In this document: positions 1-10,446 of the stretch, in pieces
Position numbering within the stretch: position 1 is the stretch's first letter
Layout of the letters: each line of letters opens with the position of its first letter
Assembly (NCBI GenBank): GCA_015680685.1
Contig: MNCI01027020.1
Coordinates: 127,407-170,417, forward strand
Source: Gnetum montanum
Lineage: Eukaryota; Streptophyta; Gnetopsida; Gnetales; Gnetaceae
Direction of reading: 5' to 3'
DNA: 43,011 nucleotides
The notes under the pieces: generated by a model
What the model saw: the letters and a program-made list of their open reading frames with translations, nothing else
What the model was told of the DNA's origin: nothing
Databases searched by the model: none
Position numbers and translations under genes: made by a program

Positions 1-549
1 CAAGCAGAAGCAACCAATAAGATGATCATAACGATACTTAAGAAAATGCTAACCCAAAGCAAAAGGAATTGGCACGAGCAATTACTATATGCATTATGGG
101 CTTACCGCACTACTCACCGAACGTCAACAGGTAAAACTCCCTACAGTCTCGTTTACGGTTCAGAAGCTGTTTTACCTTTAGAATTACTGGTACCATCATT
201 AAGGATCACACTCTCTAGACTCCTCGACGATGGGAAAAATAATGATCTCCATATCATTGACCTCGAATCGGCGGAAGAGGAACGCATACGCGCGCTTGAT
301 CAGATCTAATGGTACCAAAAGCAACAACGACAGCGACATCGGTATGACATCAATAGACGCCCAATCCACGAAGGCGATCTCGTACTCAAAGCTGTTCGGG
401 AACACCTGGACAAATTCTCAACCAACTGGGAAGGGCCTTACATGGTCATCAAAGCATTCAACAATGGTGCATTCAAGTTAGCTGACACAGAAGGGAACAA
501 GCTCGCTAATCCGATAAATCATTTGTATCTGAAACCGTTCTATATCTAA
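1..549 (+). pseudogene. Integrase C-terminal fragment, Tat-like Ty3/gypsy element A
   Basis: The frame runs from the first base of the window to TAA at 547-549, with one in-frame stop (TAA, 307-309). It encodes the end of a retroviral-type integrase, the enzyme that inserts element cDNA into the genome. Visible features are a core-domain end with NWHEQLLYALWAYRTT followed by TPYSLVYGSEAVLPLE, both typical of plant Ty3/gypsy integrases. A GPY-type C-terminal module follows, with WEGPYMVIKAF and a terminal NHLYLKPFY. Catalytic residues would lie upstream of the window. Decay is low compared with the Athila-like copies further on. It is the end of pol, since noncoding repeats, a PPT and an LTR follow in the right order for a + strand element. 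Lineage within Ty3/gypsy is inferred from these motifs and from homology of the downstream region to the two other family II copies. Confidence 0.9.
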
Positions 550-555
550 ACATGA

Positions 556-866
556 GCTTAGGTACGTGTAAGTCCTGGAATTACGACTATAAACTGATAC
601 CACAGCATAGTCCTGGGTTATGACTTAAAACTAACACCACAGCATCTGCAAGGACAATAAACTAGCGTCTGTCCGGCATGACGATAAACTGCCACCGTCC
701 TAACCAATCGGGTCTGCTAGGACTATAAACTAGCTTGCCTCTCCATAATCCGCTAAGACTTGAAACTGGCAATGTAACGTTCATCACGACGCTAAACAGG
801 CAATGTCCAACGGGTTATGACATAAAACTAACCCACGACAGTCTGCCAAGACTATAAACTGGCAAG
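556..866 (+). repeat. Dispersed short repeat, core GACTATAAACTRGCA
   Basis: About nine copies of a 15-17 bp core (for example at 594, 650, 681, 719, 757, 793, 827 and 848) recur every 25-43 bp, separated by non-repetitive spacers often containing GTCTGC. The same repeat occurs on the minus strand at 33885-34165 in element B, with one stretch of more than 20 bases shared exactly (around 711-733 and 33958-33980). Tandem repeats in the 3' noncoding region are an established trait of Tat-lineage elements. Confidence 0.75.
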
Positions 867-1460
867 TTCACATCCAGCACATCACTCCGCCGCCATGCTC
901 ATTCATCGCTCGCTTCATTGCACCACTTGCTATCAGTCACCATCTTCAATACTGCTTTCATCTGCATACAGTACCTCCCATTCTCCAACACCTCTGGGCC
1001 ATCAGCCGCCATGTAAGTCTAAGCTCGTCTGTTTGCTCACAGTTTTCTTGTCTCCTTGGAGTTGTGTTTGCAGGATGACACCCGGAGGTTTCGCAACAAG
1101 AAGGTACTTCGTCATGAGCAGCAAGATAAGAAATTGTTTGCACCATACATGGAAAGACTAAATCAAACCATTCACTGGTACATCCCCGTTCATTGACAGA
1201 ATCCTTTATCCATCCACCAACACATTTTACCCCGGCATCCCCTCGACACGCCCAGTACATCTAAAAACACTGTACCATTGTAAAGCAGCTGCAACACACA
1301 GCACAACAACTACGCATGAGTACAAAAGCAGAGAAAAAGTTTATACATAAAAAAAAATGATGAGACCCCAGGCACTTCCCATATAAGTCCCAGGAGGGAA
1401 AGCAGTCATCTCAAAACCAAGTACTCATGTCTAAAATAGTCAAAAGACATCCGGTTGTAT

Positions 1461-1624
1461 GGCTTTGGCTCCCCGCCAACAGGTTCCCCTGAACACTAAA
1501 CATGGGCCCTATTCTTCCAGAGCATGTAACGCATCCTTCCGTAACTTTGGCCCCGCCAATAGGATTCCCTTGAAAGCTAACTGAGGGCCTTGTTCCGCCA
1601 AAGGACGCACATTGCATGTCTGAA
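1461..1624 (+). repeat. Diverged tandem duplication, period about 82 bp
   Basis: Two diverged units begin around 1461 and 1543. Both contain CTTTGG, then CCCCGCCAA, then a GGTTCCC/GGATTCCC block, then a GGGCC block and an ACGCA end. It lies in the 3' noncoding region of element A and shows no coding signal. Confidence 0.6.
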
Positions 1625-1900
1625 CTCTGAGTCTACTAAAACATTGGCTATTGGCAAGGATCAGAATGCCACATACCCAAACATCCCCTGTCCATGACAC
1701 AATTCTTTGGGCAGTCACCAATCCCCGCCATCTCTATCCTCCTATGAGCCACAAATTTCCCAATCCCAATCCCATGTACTACTAAACACGGTGCGATGAC
1801 GTCTCATCCAGTGGCAGCAGACACTGTATCTATCAAGTCGCTTGTGGTGTTTTGTACTTCTTTGTCGATGCTTCTCAGGTCGATTCCTCCAAGCGTCAAC

Positions 1901-1909
1901 AAAGAGAGG
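1901..1909 (+). promoter_or_regulatory. Polypurine tract of element A
   Basis: AAAGAGAGG lies four bases upstream of the LTR start TGAAACA. Element B has the equivalent AAAGAGGGG on the minus strand directly before its own LTR. In LTR retrotransposons this tract primes plus-strand DNA synthesis. Confidence 0.75.
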
Positions 1910-2056
1910 CCAATGAAACACCACAAAATTTGGAGCTTAGTACATATCCGACACCAAGCAGGTCCCTGTGACCCACAAACGACGCCAATTGCACGAGATT
2001 TCACACACGTGGCAACCTTGAGGATCACAACACTTGATTTTTACTAAGTGCATTTT

Positions 2057-2512
2057 GCCAGCGTATACGCCCAACTTCGCATTAACAGCGTATATGCCCA
2101 GTGTATACGCCCAGCACTACAGCATATACGCCCGACTCCCCGGCGTACACGCCCAGGTACTGTAGATGCACACGCTCGACGACAAGATCTCCAATGACAG
2201 CTTGAAGACAACACCAAAGAGCAAGGATTGAAGCAAGTGGACACCCTTCAGCGTATACGCCCGACGTATACGCCAGCACTCATCAGCGTATACGCCCAAC
2301 GTATACTCCTAGCATCCGTCAGTGTATACGCCCAGCGCGTACCCCCAGCATCCGTCAGCATATACGCCCAACGTATACGCCCAACGTGTACCCCTAGCAT
2401 CCGTCAGCATATACGCCCAGCAGACCATCTCCACCCAAATTCACACGCCTACCTCATTCAGCGTATACGCCCATCATATATGCCCGCCTCACACGGCGTA
2501 TACGCCTGACAT
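2057..2512 (+). repeat. Palindromic U3 repeats, word GCGTATACGCCC
   Basis: About eighteen exact or near copies of GCGTATACGCCC lie here. The core GCGTATACGC is a perfect 10-bp palindrome. Spacing is irregular; some copies are adjacent and some are separated by CAGCATCCGTCA-type spacers. All lie upstream of the TATA box at 2598, so they occupy the enhancer part of the LTR. Variants such as GCATATACGCC and GCGTACACGCC look like decayed copies. Confidence 0.85.
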
Positions 2513-2597
2513 TTGTAATACTTTGTACATTTGTAAAGTGTATGCACCCGGTCAACGCGCCACGTGTCGTCCAACCCGAGTCTAGCTTAACAACCTG

Positions 2598-2605
2598 TAT
2601 AAAAA
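2598..2605 (+). promoter_or_regulatory. TATA box of LTR A
   Basis: TATAAAAA sits in CCTGTATAAAAACCCCC. The equivalent places in LTR B (CCCTATAAGTACCCC, minus strand) and LTR C (CCCTATAAATACCCC) show the same layout, so this is the family's Pol II promoter. Confidence 0.75.
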
Positions 2606-3190
2606 CCCCCATTTCCCACTTCCACTGGATGGTTGGACAAATCCCGGGGCATACTAGAGAACATTTACGCTACGCACAAGAGCTGAAACCCTCTTACGCC
2701 CTGTACGCTGCACGCACAGTCTCTACACTCCGTCTGCCTTGCGAACCGGCCGAGTCATTCCTGCATACGCCGGGGCTTTTCGTCCGCCTTGTGTCCCCTC
2801 ACGACTGCGTTAGACCACTGCACTGTACTTTGACTCTATATTGTTTACATTTTCTGCAAGTTCTTTTACAGTTTTACGTCAATTTGACCCATGCATCATT
2901 TACGTCTGTTTACGCTCACGCTCTGTCTGCATTCGTTTACGCTTCACGCTGTTCTGTTGCTTTGTTTACGCTTGTACACTGTTTACGCATAACCCAGCAT
3001 ATTAGCACTTTGCGTCCGCACGGGGAAATCCTTGTCTGATCCGAGTGCAGACCACCCAAGGTACTCTACCTTTGCTACATTCCAGCTCGCCCTCAGGTGA
3101 AGGCAGGGTCTTCTGTACGCATCTTGCGATCCCGCGGCCTCTATTTTCCTTCCAGCCAGAGACCGACGATTTCAGGCAGTACACATGTCA

Positions 3191-3838
3191 TAGAAAAGGA
3201 GATCCATATTGCCAAGGCCCACATCAAAACTTTCAGTGCTCAACAAACTAATTAGTGGGCCATAGTGGATACATATGCATTTTCCCACTAGATGGAACTT
3301 AAAAGCTAAGACCTATAGATTCAAGACCTCATAGATTACATAGAATTGGAAAATTTGCAATATGCCAATCTAGCCATGTTGATAGTAGAATGCTCGAGAA
3401 GTAGGTAGCTACCACCTACGCCAAATATGAAGCAAAATTTGTAGATCACAAGAAAACATTGCAGAAGCTAGAAGTCACAAATTCTGAACTAAAGGCAATT
3501 AAGACCAACTACCAAGGCTAGAAATATGTCACAACAGACTTGGCCAACCAAATTATAGATTTTGAAGAGTACAGGGATAAAGCCAGAGCCTACGAGAAGC
3601 AATGACAGTTTTTTGCAGCCTAGTACATCACAACAAATAAGATGTTCCTACAACTACTGTGTCCGTGGGAGGTGTTGACTCCGTCAAACATTGGAGCATT
3701 AGCATGGATGGCACAGGATCCTCGAATGGAAGAGAAAACCTCTAGGCACTACTTCAAAGTCATCAAATTCCAAAACCTAGAGCACAAGACAAGGGGAAGT
3801 GATCCATGGAGGAGACATCGCCACCTAGAACCACATGA
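3191..3838 (+). pseudogene. ORF-X C-terminal fragment (copy 1), Athila-like
   Basis: This is the C-terminal quarter of the extra ORF that follows pol in the Athila-like elements here. It aligns with 7690-8353 (copy 2) throughout. Shared landmarks include CAATATGCCAAYYTRGCCATG (split by variants), the AAGTAGGTAGCTACCACCTA block and the final Thr-Thr-stop (TGA at 3836-3838). It is heavily mutated, with in-frame TAG and TGA codons. The start abuts the family II LTR, so the upstream part was lost at that junction. Predicted features are helical and coiled-coil heptads, then a WEVLTP...AWMAQDPR-type C-terminal segment. The function is unknown; its position matches the env-like or extra ORF slot of Athila elements. 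Confidence 0.6.
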
Positions 3839-4041
3839 GCCAAATAAAGTTTATAACTTTGCAATTTTGTAATTTTGTAATTTTCTGTTCTATCCCAATT
3901 TTGTTCTATTGAGTTCTCCATTGTAGAATGAATAAATTCCTAGTCAATTAATAATCCCATACCTATCCACTATGTAATCAATGGGGCTTGTTCTCATTTT
4001 ATTTAACTCAAGGATGAGTTTTCATTCAGTTAGGGGGGCTA
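3839..4041 (+). other. 3' noncoding end and PPT of Athila-like body 1
   Basis: After the ORF-X stop comes a T-rich stretch, then a conserved terminal block. In that block AATCCCATACC, GGGCTTGTTCTC and AAGGATGAGTTTTCATTCAG lead into the purine tract TAGGGGGGCTA immediately before LTR1. The same block precedes the LTRs at 8530, 9595, 12274 and 30914. Confidence 0.7.
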
Positions 4042-4896
4042 TGATAAATGTGATTCATTAGGTCACGATATTGCACCTGAGATATCATGGCCTAGCTCAT
4101 GATATCATATACATGATTTCGTGGCTCTTCTGTAGGCCTATAAATACACCTTAGGTGCACGATGGAGTAGGGAGGTTTTTAGTTAGAAGTTAATTTTCAT
4201 TTTTAGTCTTTCTCTACCCTTTCTCCCAATGCATGCCTACAATGTGATGATTATAATTGTATGGAATCCTTTATTTGAGTGTGATGTACTTGGACACACA
4301 CATGAAAAAAAATAAAGATCGAGATTACTTCATCATTACAACGTTCACTTNAAAAAAAAATAAAGATCGAGATTACTTCATCATTACAACGTTCACTTAG
4401 TTTAATTAGTTAATTGTTATTGCTATTAAATGTGGAATGATTATGACTTAATCACGAGCATCTAACTGTGACTACTTGGTATCCCAGTAGTGTACCTGGG
4501 CCATGCACTTGGTAATCCCAGTAGTAGTTATACATGAGGCCTAAGATGTGTATGGATGATTAAGGAACATATGCTCATCGCACTTAGGCTAGCTTAGATT
4601 CTCTCCAACTATTTTCTATTAGCTTAACTCTCTCCCCCTTTTCATCTTAGCTTAGTTAAAGTTATTTTCCATTGCGTCTAGGAGTAACACTACGTTATTA
4701 ACTACATCATACATCTCACTCTAGACTAAACCATATGTGACAAAGAAAATACTAGTCCAGGTGGGAAGACAGCAAACTATGATCAGTGAGTAACTATCTA
4801 GATACCACAACTAGCCAATCTATGGAGTTTGACCAGATTGTGTGTGAAATGCTAGTATTCATATGGTTGAGTGTAGGGGTACCTCGCCACTCATCA
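4042..4896 (+). repeat. Athila-like LTR 1 (family I)
   Basis: It starts TGATAAATGTGATTC after a PPT and ends CCACTCATCA. Family I LTRs end in the inverted pair TGATGAGT ... ACTCATCA. U3 carries repeated ATATCATG/CATGATATCATA words, and a TATA box (TATAAATACACC) lies near 4139. The conserved downstream part includes ATAAAGATCGAGATTACTTCATC, GACTAAACCATATGTGACAAAG and CATATGGTTG near the end. The length includes an artefactual 47-bp insert (see 4305-4398). Because a PPT precedes it, it is the 3' LTR of the preceding body. Confidence 0.85.
4305..4398. other. Probable assembly join: perfect 46-bp duplication around a single N
   Basis: A 46-base stretch (4305-4350) is followed by N at 4351 and repeats exactly at 4353-4398. 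The other LTRs have this stretch once. The same pattern recurs at 22236 and, less perfectly, at 17705, so these are most simply unmerged contig overlaps. Confidence 0.85.
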
Positions 4897-5549
4897 ATCA
4901 TCAACTCTACTAAGTACCCTATCTTGGTTGGGATGTGATATTGGGTACCTAGTATCAGGTTTGATGTGATATCGGGTACATGCTATCATGTATGTGATAT
5001 TGCATCCATAAAAAGTATATATATGGAAACCCTGCATAGTACACAAGTCATTTTTAATAGTTGATGTCGGGGGGGAGGGGGGGGGAGGGGTGGAGGGGTT
5101 GTTCAAATTTTCTTCCATGATTTTTAGAGTTTTCCAAGTCTAAATTCAACTTCCAATATTTCGCTCTCTAACACTCTTATTTATTTTCCAGTTGAACCTA
5201 ATTAAACTTTGAGTGTTCAACTTAGTTGTGGGGGAGGGGTATTATAGAACTTGTACATAATTTTTTTGAAATTTTCTATCACCCTAAGGATAACATAGGG
5301 TTAGGTACTATCAAAAATTCATACCAAAATAATTTTCTCCCTTCACCCAAGTCATCTAGGTTATTATATATGCCACTTAAATAGATCAAGCCCAACATTA
5401 AACTTTTAAGGAAACTTCCTTGAAAACTTTCTAACTCTAGAATCAAACTAAGAAAAAAATTCAACATTTATTAAAGGCAATAAGTAAGGTATATGATAAC
5501 CACATTTCTTTAAATAACCTTACTAATAATCGATCCCTGTGTGATTACA
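4897..5549 (+). other. Region between LTR1 and ORF-X copy 2
   Basis: No coding frame is credible here. 4920-5040 repeats words like GATATTGGGTAC and ATATCGGGTACATG, resembling the U3 of family I LTRs, so it may be a fragment of a further LTR. From about 5215 (CAACTTAGTTGTGGGGG) the sequence resembles the post-pol spacer at 27172 onward (CAACTCAGTCGTGGGGG) in the long element. Just before ORF-X, TGTGTGATTACAATGG matches ATTGTGATTACAAATGG at 27801. Gag and pol are absent, so they were deleted or never present in this copy. There is no PBS-like sequence after LTR1. Confidence 0.55.
5069..5098 (+). repeat. G-rich tract with G-quadruplex potential
   Basis: The + strand has runs of 7, 9, 4 and 4 G interrupted by single A, T or GGA. 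This satisfies a four-run G-quadruplex pattern. It lies 120 bp downstream of the U3-like fragment, and no element-wide counterpart is seen. Confidence 0.75.
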
Positions 5550-8353
5550 ATGGCTCCTAAAAGAGGGCAGTAGGGAGGACCTTCTCAAGGTGCAACTAAA
5601 TACCTGAGAAGAGGTAGAGGCCAAGGACCTCATGCAGAACATGTAGAGCAAGAGGCACAATCATTTAGCATCCATTAGGAAACTCTTGTCATTGCACAAT
5701 CTGGCCAAGAAAATGGTGGAGAGGTTAGGGCACTAGAACAAGGACAACACCTTACATTGTTCCTAGAATGTGTTCAAGCCATTTGGGAAAAGTTCACATC
5801 CTTTGCTATGATTCTGGAACTTAATTTTGGACCTTTTACTAAATTTTCCCCTGAACCAGTCAAGGATCTACTTAAGGGATTTCCACTATGGACTATCCTC
5901 TCGAAGAGTGGAGAATGGTATTTGGGTGAAACATATCAATTTTGGCACAATAAAGAAGAGTGCACCACCATTAATATTGGTGGAATTCTAGTAGATTTCT
6001 TCACAAAGGACATTGCATATGTTTTGAATCTTCCAAATAGAAGGCTCAAAGTTGCTCATTTTTCCACTTGCTCTAATGAAAATGTAAGAAAATTATGGTT
6101 AAAAAAGAGCATATGGAAAAGAAGATAAGACATATGGAGAATTAACCCTTGAATAGAGAATATACTTGAAAATTGGCACCTATCATATTTTCTCAACAAA
6201 GTGGTTAAATAGACATTCTACCTATGTGGCAAGATGAAGTGAAATTTTGATGGGCAAGGTTGATGCCAATTGGCCTCATCTATATTTAATAGAAATATTA
6301 AGGTGGTTTGAAGAATGGAAGATAGGAAAGTTTGCATTGCCCTTTCCATGAATAATCAAGAAGTTGTACTAGCATGCAGGAATCGTAGGGTACACCAATG
6401 AAATCATTAGAAAAGCTTAAAATGCTTCATATACTAAATTACTCAAGCCACCAGCACTAAGAAAAGATGTTGGTGAGATGTTGGAGCCTGAGAAAGAATA
6501 GATGGTTGGGCCCATTGCACCTCAAATGGTAGGATGTAGCTATCTTTTGGACATGAGGCCTAGCCAAAAACAAGAAGCAGGGCCTAGCATGTAGCCCACA
6601 GGCTAGCAAGACCAACAACCACCATCACTACCATAAGATTACTAACCGTCAATGAACCATCTCAGGGCTATTGCTAAGATGGTTAATTAGAGGAGTAGAG
6701 ACAAGGCCAATCTCTCCAAGGTGATTGATGATGCTATACAGCCTACCATATCAATTGATCCTGCAAGGGGTGATGTCTCAATTCAATTAGGAGGAGGGAA
6801 ATCACACATGTTATAATAAATCTTTGGAAATGTTGCATCATTCCAAGTATAATTGGAAATTGTTAAAGGTGTCATAGTGGTGGTCATGCAACACCAGAAT
6901 GTAGCTAGAGCAACAGAGGTGGTCATGGATCATATCAAAGGATCATTTAACATCCTTGTTGTGCCACTAGTAGATTTCATAGGCATGTGATGCTTAAGTC
7001 TTATCAAGTACTTTAATGAATCCTACGGAACATGAGGATGATTTGGATTGCTTGCTACAAATAGGAAAAGTTATGACATCCTTGTTTGACATCTCCAAGA
7101 TGTCATAGTGACAAAATTAAACCTCATTACCACTAAAGGGAAGTTGATCATGGCTAAGGTTAGGGCCAAACATGTAGAAGACAAGTTATAGAGACTCCAT
7201 GAAAAGTTTGTCACCGTACAAGTTGAATGGCAAGATCCATCCCAACTTGTTGCAACTGATTAGTTAGAATCCTTTAGAACAAAGCAATTGAATGAATTAT
7301 TAATGGAGAATAATAGGGTGGTGATGGAAAAGGAGAAGGCTAATTAGGATACTTCAAAAGTATAAGCTTAGATGTATGCACATGTTAAAGCTCTGAAGAT
7401 CTTACAAGAAGAGAATAAACTCCTTACTACCAAAAATATTTGGTTGAAAACAATTGAAAAAAAAAGAGAATGTTTTTGAAGAAATTTTTCAACAAATTCA
7501 AGAACAATTAATAAGATTCAACTAAGATATAAGTTTCTTAGCCAAAGAAAGTAGAACCCTCTCAATGGAGAAGGAACAAGCCATCTGACAGAAGACTTCT
7601 ATTGAAATAAGAACATGAAAAAATAAAGCTAAGAAGCATGAAATATTAAAGGAGTAATTTTGTGACTATGTGGACATGTACAAAGAAATAATTAAGAAGG
7701 AAATTCAAATGGACAAGGCACATATCAACTCCCTCAATGCTCAAAACACTGATTGGTAAGCCATTCTACATACTTATGCCCTTGTCCATTAGGAAAAATT
7801 AAAATTCTAGGACCTATATATTTAAGATCTCAAATAATACATGGAATTAGCAAATCTACAATATGCCAACTTGGCCATGTTAATAACAGGGCACCTGAGA
7901 ATTGAGCTCGAGAAGTAGGTAGCTACCACCTATGCTAAATATGAGATAGAGTTTGTGAAACATAAGAAGACATTGCAAAGATTAGAGATGGAAAACTCTA
8001 AATTGGAGGTGGTAAAGGCTAGCTACCAAGGTTAAAAATATGTAGCAGTAGATTTGGCTTGACAGCTTATAGATTACTAGGAACTCAAAGACAAAGGCAA
8101 AGCCTATGAAGCGTAATGGTGACTATTTTTGTCTTGGTATGTCAAGGCCAATCAAATGTTCCCATAATTACCATGTTTATGGAAAGTGCCAGTTTTATCA
8201 AATATGAGAACATCAACATGGATGGCTCATGATCCTTGGATAGAAGAGGAGAAGCTTTAGGTGCTTCTTTAGAGGTATCAATTTTAGAAGCCAAGAGCAT
8301 AGGACAAAGGAAAGGTGGCCATGGAGGAGCCACCACCACTGGGAACCACATGA
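5550..8353 (+). pseudogene. ORF-X, nearly full length (copy 2), Athila-like extra ORF
   Basis: This decayed reading frame of about 2.8 kb matches copy 4 (27813-30673) in start context, length, order of motifs and position before the 3' LTR. The start ATG at 5550 gives MAPKRGQ. The longest open part (5757-6128) holds GEWYLGETYQFWHNKEE and LNLPNRRL, matching GETYMGDTYLF and GLPN in copy 4. Next comes a WPHLYLIEILRWFEE...HAGIVGYTNEIIRKA segment, matching LIYLEIKKNFKE...VGIIHYTNNIIRNA. A conserved VVMQHQNVARATEVVMDHIK stretch is followed by long coiled-coil-like sequence and a C-terminus ending in Thr-Thr-stop (8351-8353). Many stops and frameshifts interrupt it. There is no hydrophobic segment that would support a clear envelope protein. 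The function is unknown; a structural or gag-like accessory role is only a guess. Confidence 0.6.
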
Positions 8354-8529
8354 GTTCCACAAGTTTTGTATTTTGTATTAGTATCCAAATTTTGTTTAGT
8401 CCCACACTATGGCATGAAACAATCCATGGTCGATCAATAATCTAATACCCATCCACTATTTGTAATTGAATGAACTTGTTTCTCATTTTTTTTTACTCAA
8501 GGATGAGTTTTTATTTAGTCATGGGGGTA
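8354..8529 (+). other. 3' noncoding end and PPT before LTR2
   Basis: The terminal block AATCTAATACCCATCCACT ... CAAGGATGAGTTTTTATTTAG leads to ATGGGGGTA directly before LTR2. It matches the ends of the other Athila-like bodies. Confidence 0.7.
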
Positions 8530-9383
8530 TGATGAGTCATGGTCTACTAGGCCCCGGTATTAGGTATGTGATATTGGGTATGCAATATCATAGTCTAGAT
8601 ACGATATCATATACACAATATTGTGATTCTTATGTTAGCCTATAAATATAGCACTCAAGTGCATAGTGAGTAGTTAGTTAGATTATTAGGGAGTTATAAT
8701 TTCTTTTCTTTTGGCAATTTAGCTTTCAATTATTCTCAGTGTAGGCCCACAATGTGATGTTTGTAATTTTACAACACCTTTGTTCAAGTGTGACATACTT
8801 GGACACACACAAAATCAGCAATAAAGATTGAGATTACTTCATCATTGTAGCATTCACTTAGCTTTTAATTGTTTTAATTGTTGATTATTTATTCTTAGTT
8901 AATATTTATTTTATCGTCATTTACTATTCCTATTGTTAATGTGGAATGAGTACACCTTAATCATGAACATTTAAGTGTAACTACATGGTAACCTAGTAGC
9001 ATATCGAGTAGTGCTTTGAGTGATGTGTGCTTGATAATCGCAAAAGTAGTACACAAAGTTCAAGATGCATACGGATGATTAGGGATGGATGCTCATCATA
9101 GCTAGGCTAGCTTAGATCTTATTTCCTATTTCCCATTAGCTTAATTGAGTTATCTCTTATTATCCTTAGGAGTAGGATAGTAGTAGGGATCACATCATAC
9201 ACCTCACTCTGGACTAAACCATATGTGAAAAAGCAAATACTAGTCTAAGTTGGAAGACAATGAACTGTAATCAACGTATAACTATTTAGGTACCACAGCT
9301 AGTCCATTTGTAGAGTTCAACTAGATTGCACATGCATACTCATATTTATATGGTTGCGCACAGAGGTACCTCACCACTCATTA
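8530..9383 (+). repeat. Athila-like LTR 2 (family I)
   Basis: It starts TGATGAGTCATGG and ends CCACTCATTA (canonical TCATCA with one change), 854 bp. It aligns along its length with LTR1, including the ATATCATATACA words, the TATA box CCTATAAATATAG near 8640, GACTAAACCATATGTG and the final CATATTTATATGGTTG. It is a 3' LTR by its PPT. The pair LTR1-LTR2 could bound one element with ORF-X as its only coding content, but no matching target-site duplication is visible. Confidence 0.85.
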
Positions 9384-9594
9384 GAAGACCTTTGTAAATT
9401 TTGTAATCTTTAGTGTCTGTCTAGTCTTTTGTCACTTTGTCTACATCTACTCACATAAAATTTTGTAATGTAGCACTCAAACTTAGTTAATAGTTAGATT
9501 CAATCAATAATCCCATACCTTCCTAATATTTTGTAAAGAACTTGTTCCTCCTTTTTTTCACTTGAGGATGATTTTTCATTCAGTTGTGGGGTTA
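9384..9594 (+). other. Isolated Athila-like 3' noncoding fragment
   Basis: About 210 bp hold only the post-ORF-X tail: TTTGTAATCTT, AATAATCCCATACC, GAACTTGTTCC, TTGAGGATGATTTTTCATTCAG and a GTGGGGTTA tract before LTR3. The body upstream of it is missing, so LTR2 and LTR3 are joined through a deletion remnant. Confidence 0.7.
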
Positions 9595-10446
9595 TGATGA
9601 GTCATAAATTGCATAGGCCTTAATATTGGATCCCTAATATCATAGCACAAATGGCAATATCATATATCTAATATCAAAAGGTTGGTTTTTGCTTATATGC
9701 ATGCTTCTACTATGTATTGGACATCTTTTAGTCATTTTTGTAAGTAGGCTCTTGCAATTTATTTTTGTAGTCTTAGAGAATAGTCAGTGAGTGCTCACAA
9801 TGTGGATCTAAGTGAGTTATATGGCATCTTATTTGAGTGGCAATATACCTTGACACATTTCATGAATGAAAATAAGATCAAGATTGATTCTAATTCATTG
9901 CAGGACTTTGACTTAGATTAGATTTTCTTTACATGCAATTTACTTTTAATGTACTTAGTTAATATCTACATTTCATGCAAGTTAATCAATTGGAAAAATG
10001 AGCACAACCAGTTTTGAGCATAAACATGTATTCACTTCATAACCCTAGCAACATTATTGCTTGGTTCACCCAATAGTGTAGCTCTTGGTAATCCCAATAG
10101 TGGATATGTGGGTTCAGGACATGTACAACAAGTTGGAAATGAACACTCATCATCCATAGGCTAGTTTAGACTTTACTTTTCATTATTAATTAGATTAAAT
10201 AATTAATTTCTCTATTATTGTTAGGAGTAGCATAAAGCCGAAACAACATCAACAATCATATGTCTCACTTTGGACTAAACCATATGTGACAAAGCTACTG
10301 CTAGTCCAAGTGGGAAGATAGCATCTTACAATCAATGCTTAACGATCTAGATGCCACAACTAGTCCCATCCATAGAATTTAACCATATCATGTGTGAACA
10401 CTTGTGATTCATATGGTTGGGTGTAAGGGGTACCCATCACTCATCA
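9595..10446 (+). repeat. Athila-like LTR 3 (family I)
   Basis: It starts TGATGAGTCATAAATTGC and ends CACTCATCA, 852 bp. It is more diverged from LTR1 and LTR2 in U3, but keeps the AATCCCAATAGTGG, GGACTAAACCATATGTGACAAAG and GATTCATATGGTTGGG blocks near its end. It is preceded by a PPT. Confidence 0.85.

Larger units (their letters stand above)
550..1913 (+). other. 3' noncoding region of element A
   Basis: This stretch lies between the integrase stop and the LTR and has no convincing coding frame; the short open frames are not conserved in the homologous region of element B. It holds a dispersed repeat (556-866), a diverged ~82-bp tandem duplication (1461-1624) and the PPT. A block around 1847-1913 is clearly homologous to the reverse complement of 32890-33025, which shows that elements A and B belong to one family. 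Confidence 0.7.
1914..3190 (+). repeat. LTR of element A (family II), right end uncertain
   Basis: It starts with TGAAACACCACAAAATTTGG, matching the start of the element B LTR (TGAAACATCAC). In order it holds a palindrome-rich U3 (2057-2512), a TATA box (2598), a TTTACGCT-rich transcribed part and a U5 block (3028-3091) shared with elements B and C. B's LTR extends about 355 bp beyond that block but this one does not, so it is probably truncated where Athila-like sequence begins near 3190. Alternatively the family has variable U5 length. Being preceded by integrase and PPT, it is the 3' LTR. Confidence 0.7.

Noticed and set aside
2057-2512. Regular-looking short repeats resembling a CRISPR array
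   Set aside because: Units are a 10-12 bp palindrome with irregular spacing and many variants, sit inside an LTR of a plant retrotransposon, and have no cas genes or constant spacers.
2542-3039. 165-codon open frame on the + strand
   Set aside because: It spans the TATA box and transcribed part of LTR A; composition reflects TTTACGCT and palindromic repeats, and the other two LTRs of the family do not keep it open.
3642-3872. 76-codon open frame on the + strand
   Set aside because: The ORF-X frame conserved with copy 2 is another frame that stops at 3836-3838; this open stretch shifts between frames and its end is in noncoding sequence.
4894-5118. Minus-strand 74-codon frame with a proline run
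   Set aside because: It is the complement of the G-rich tract and a U3-like fragment; no conservation and no gene context.
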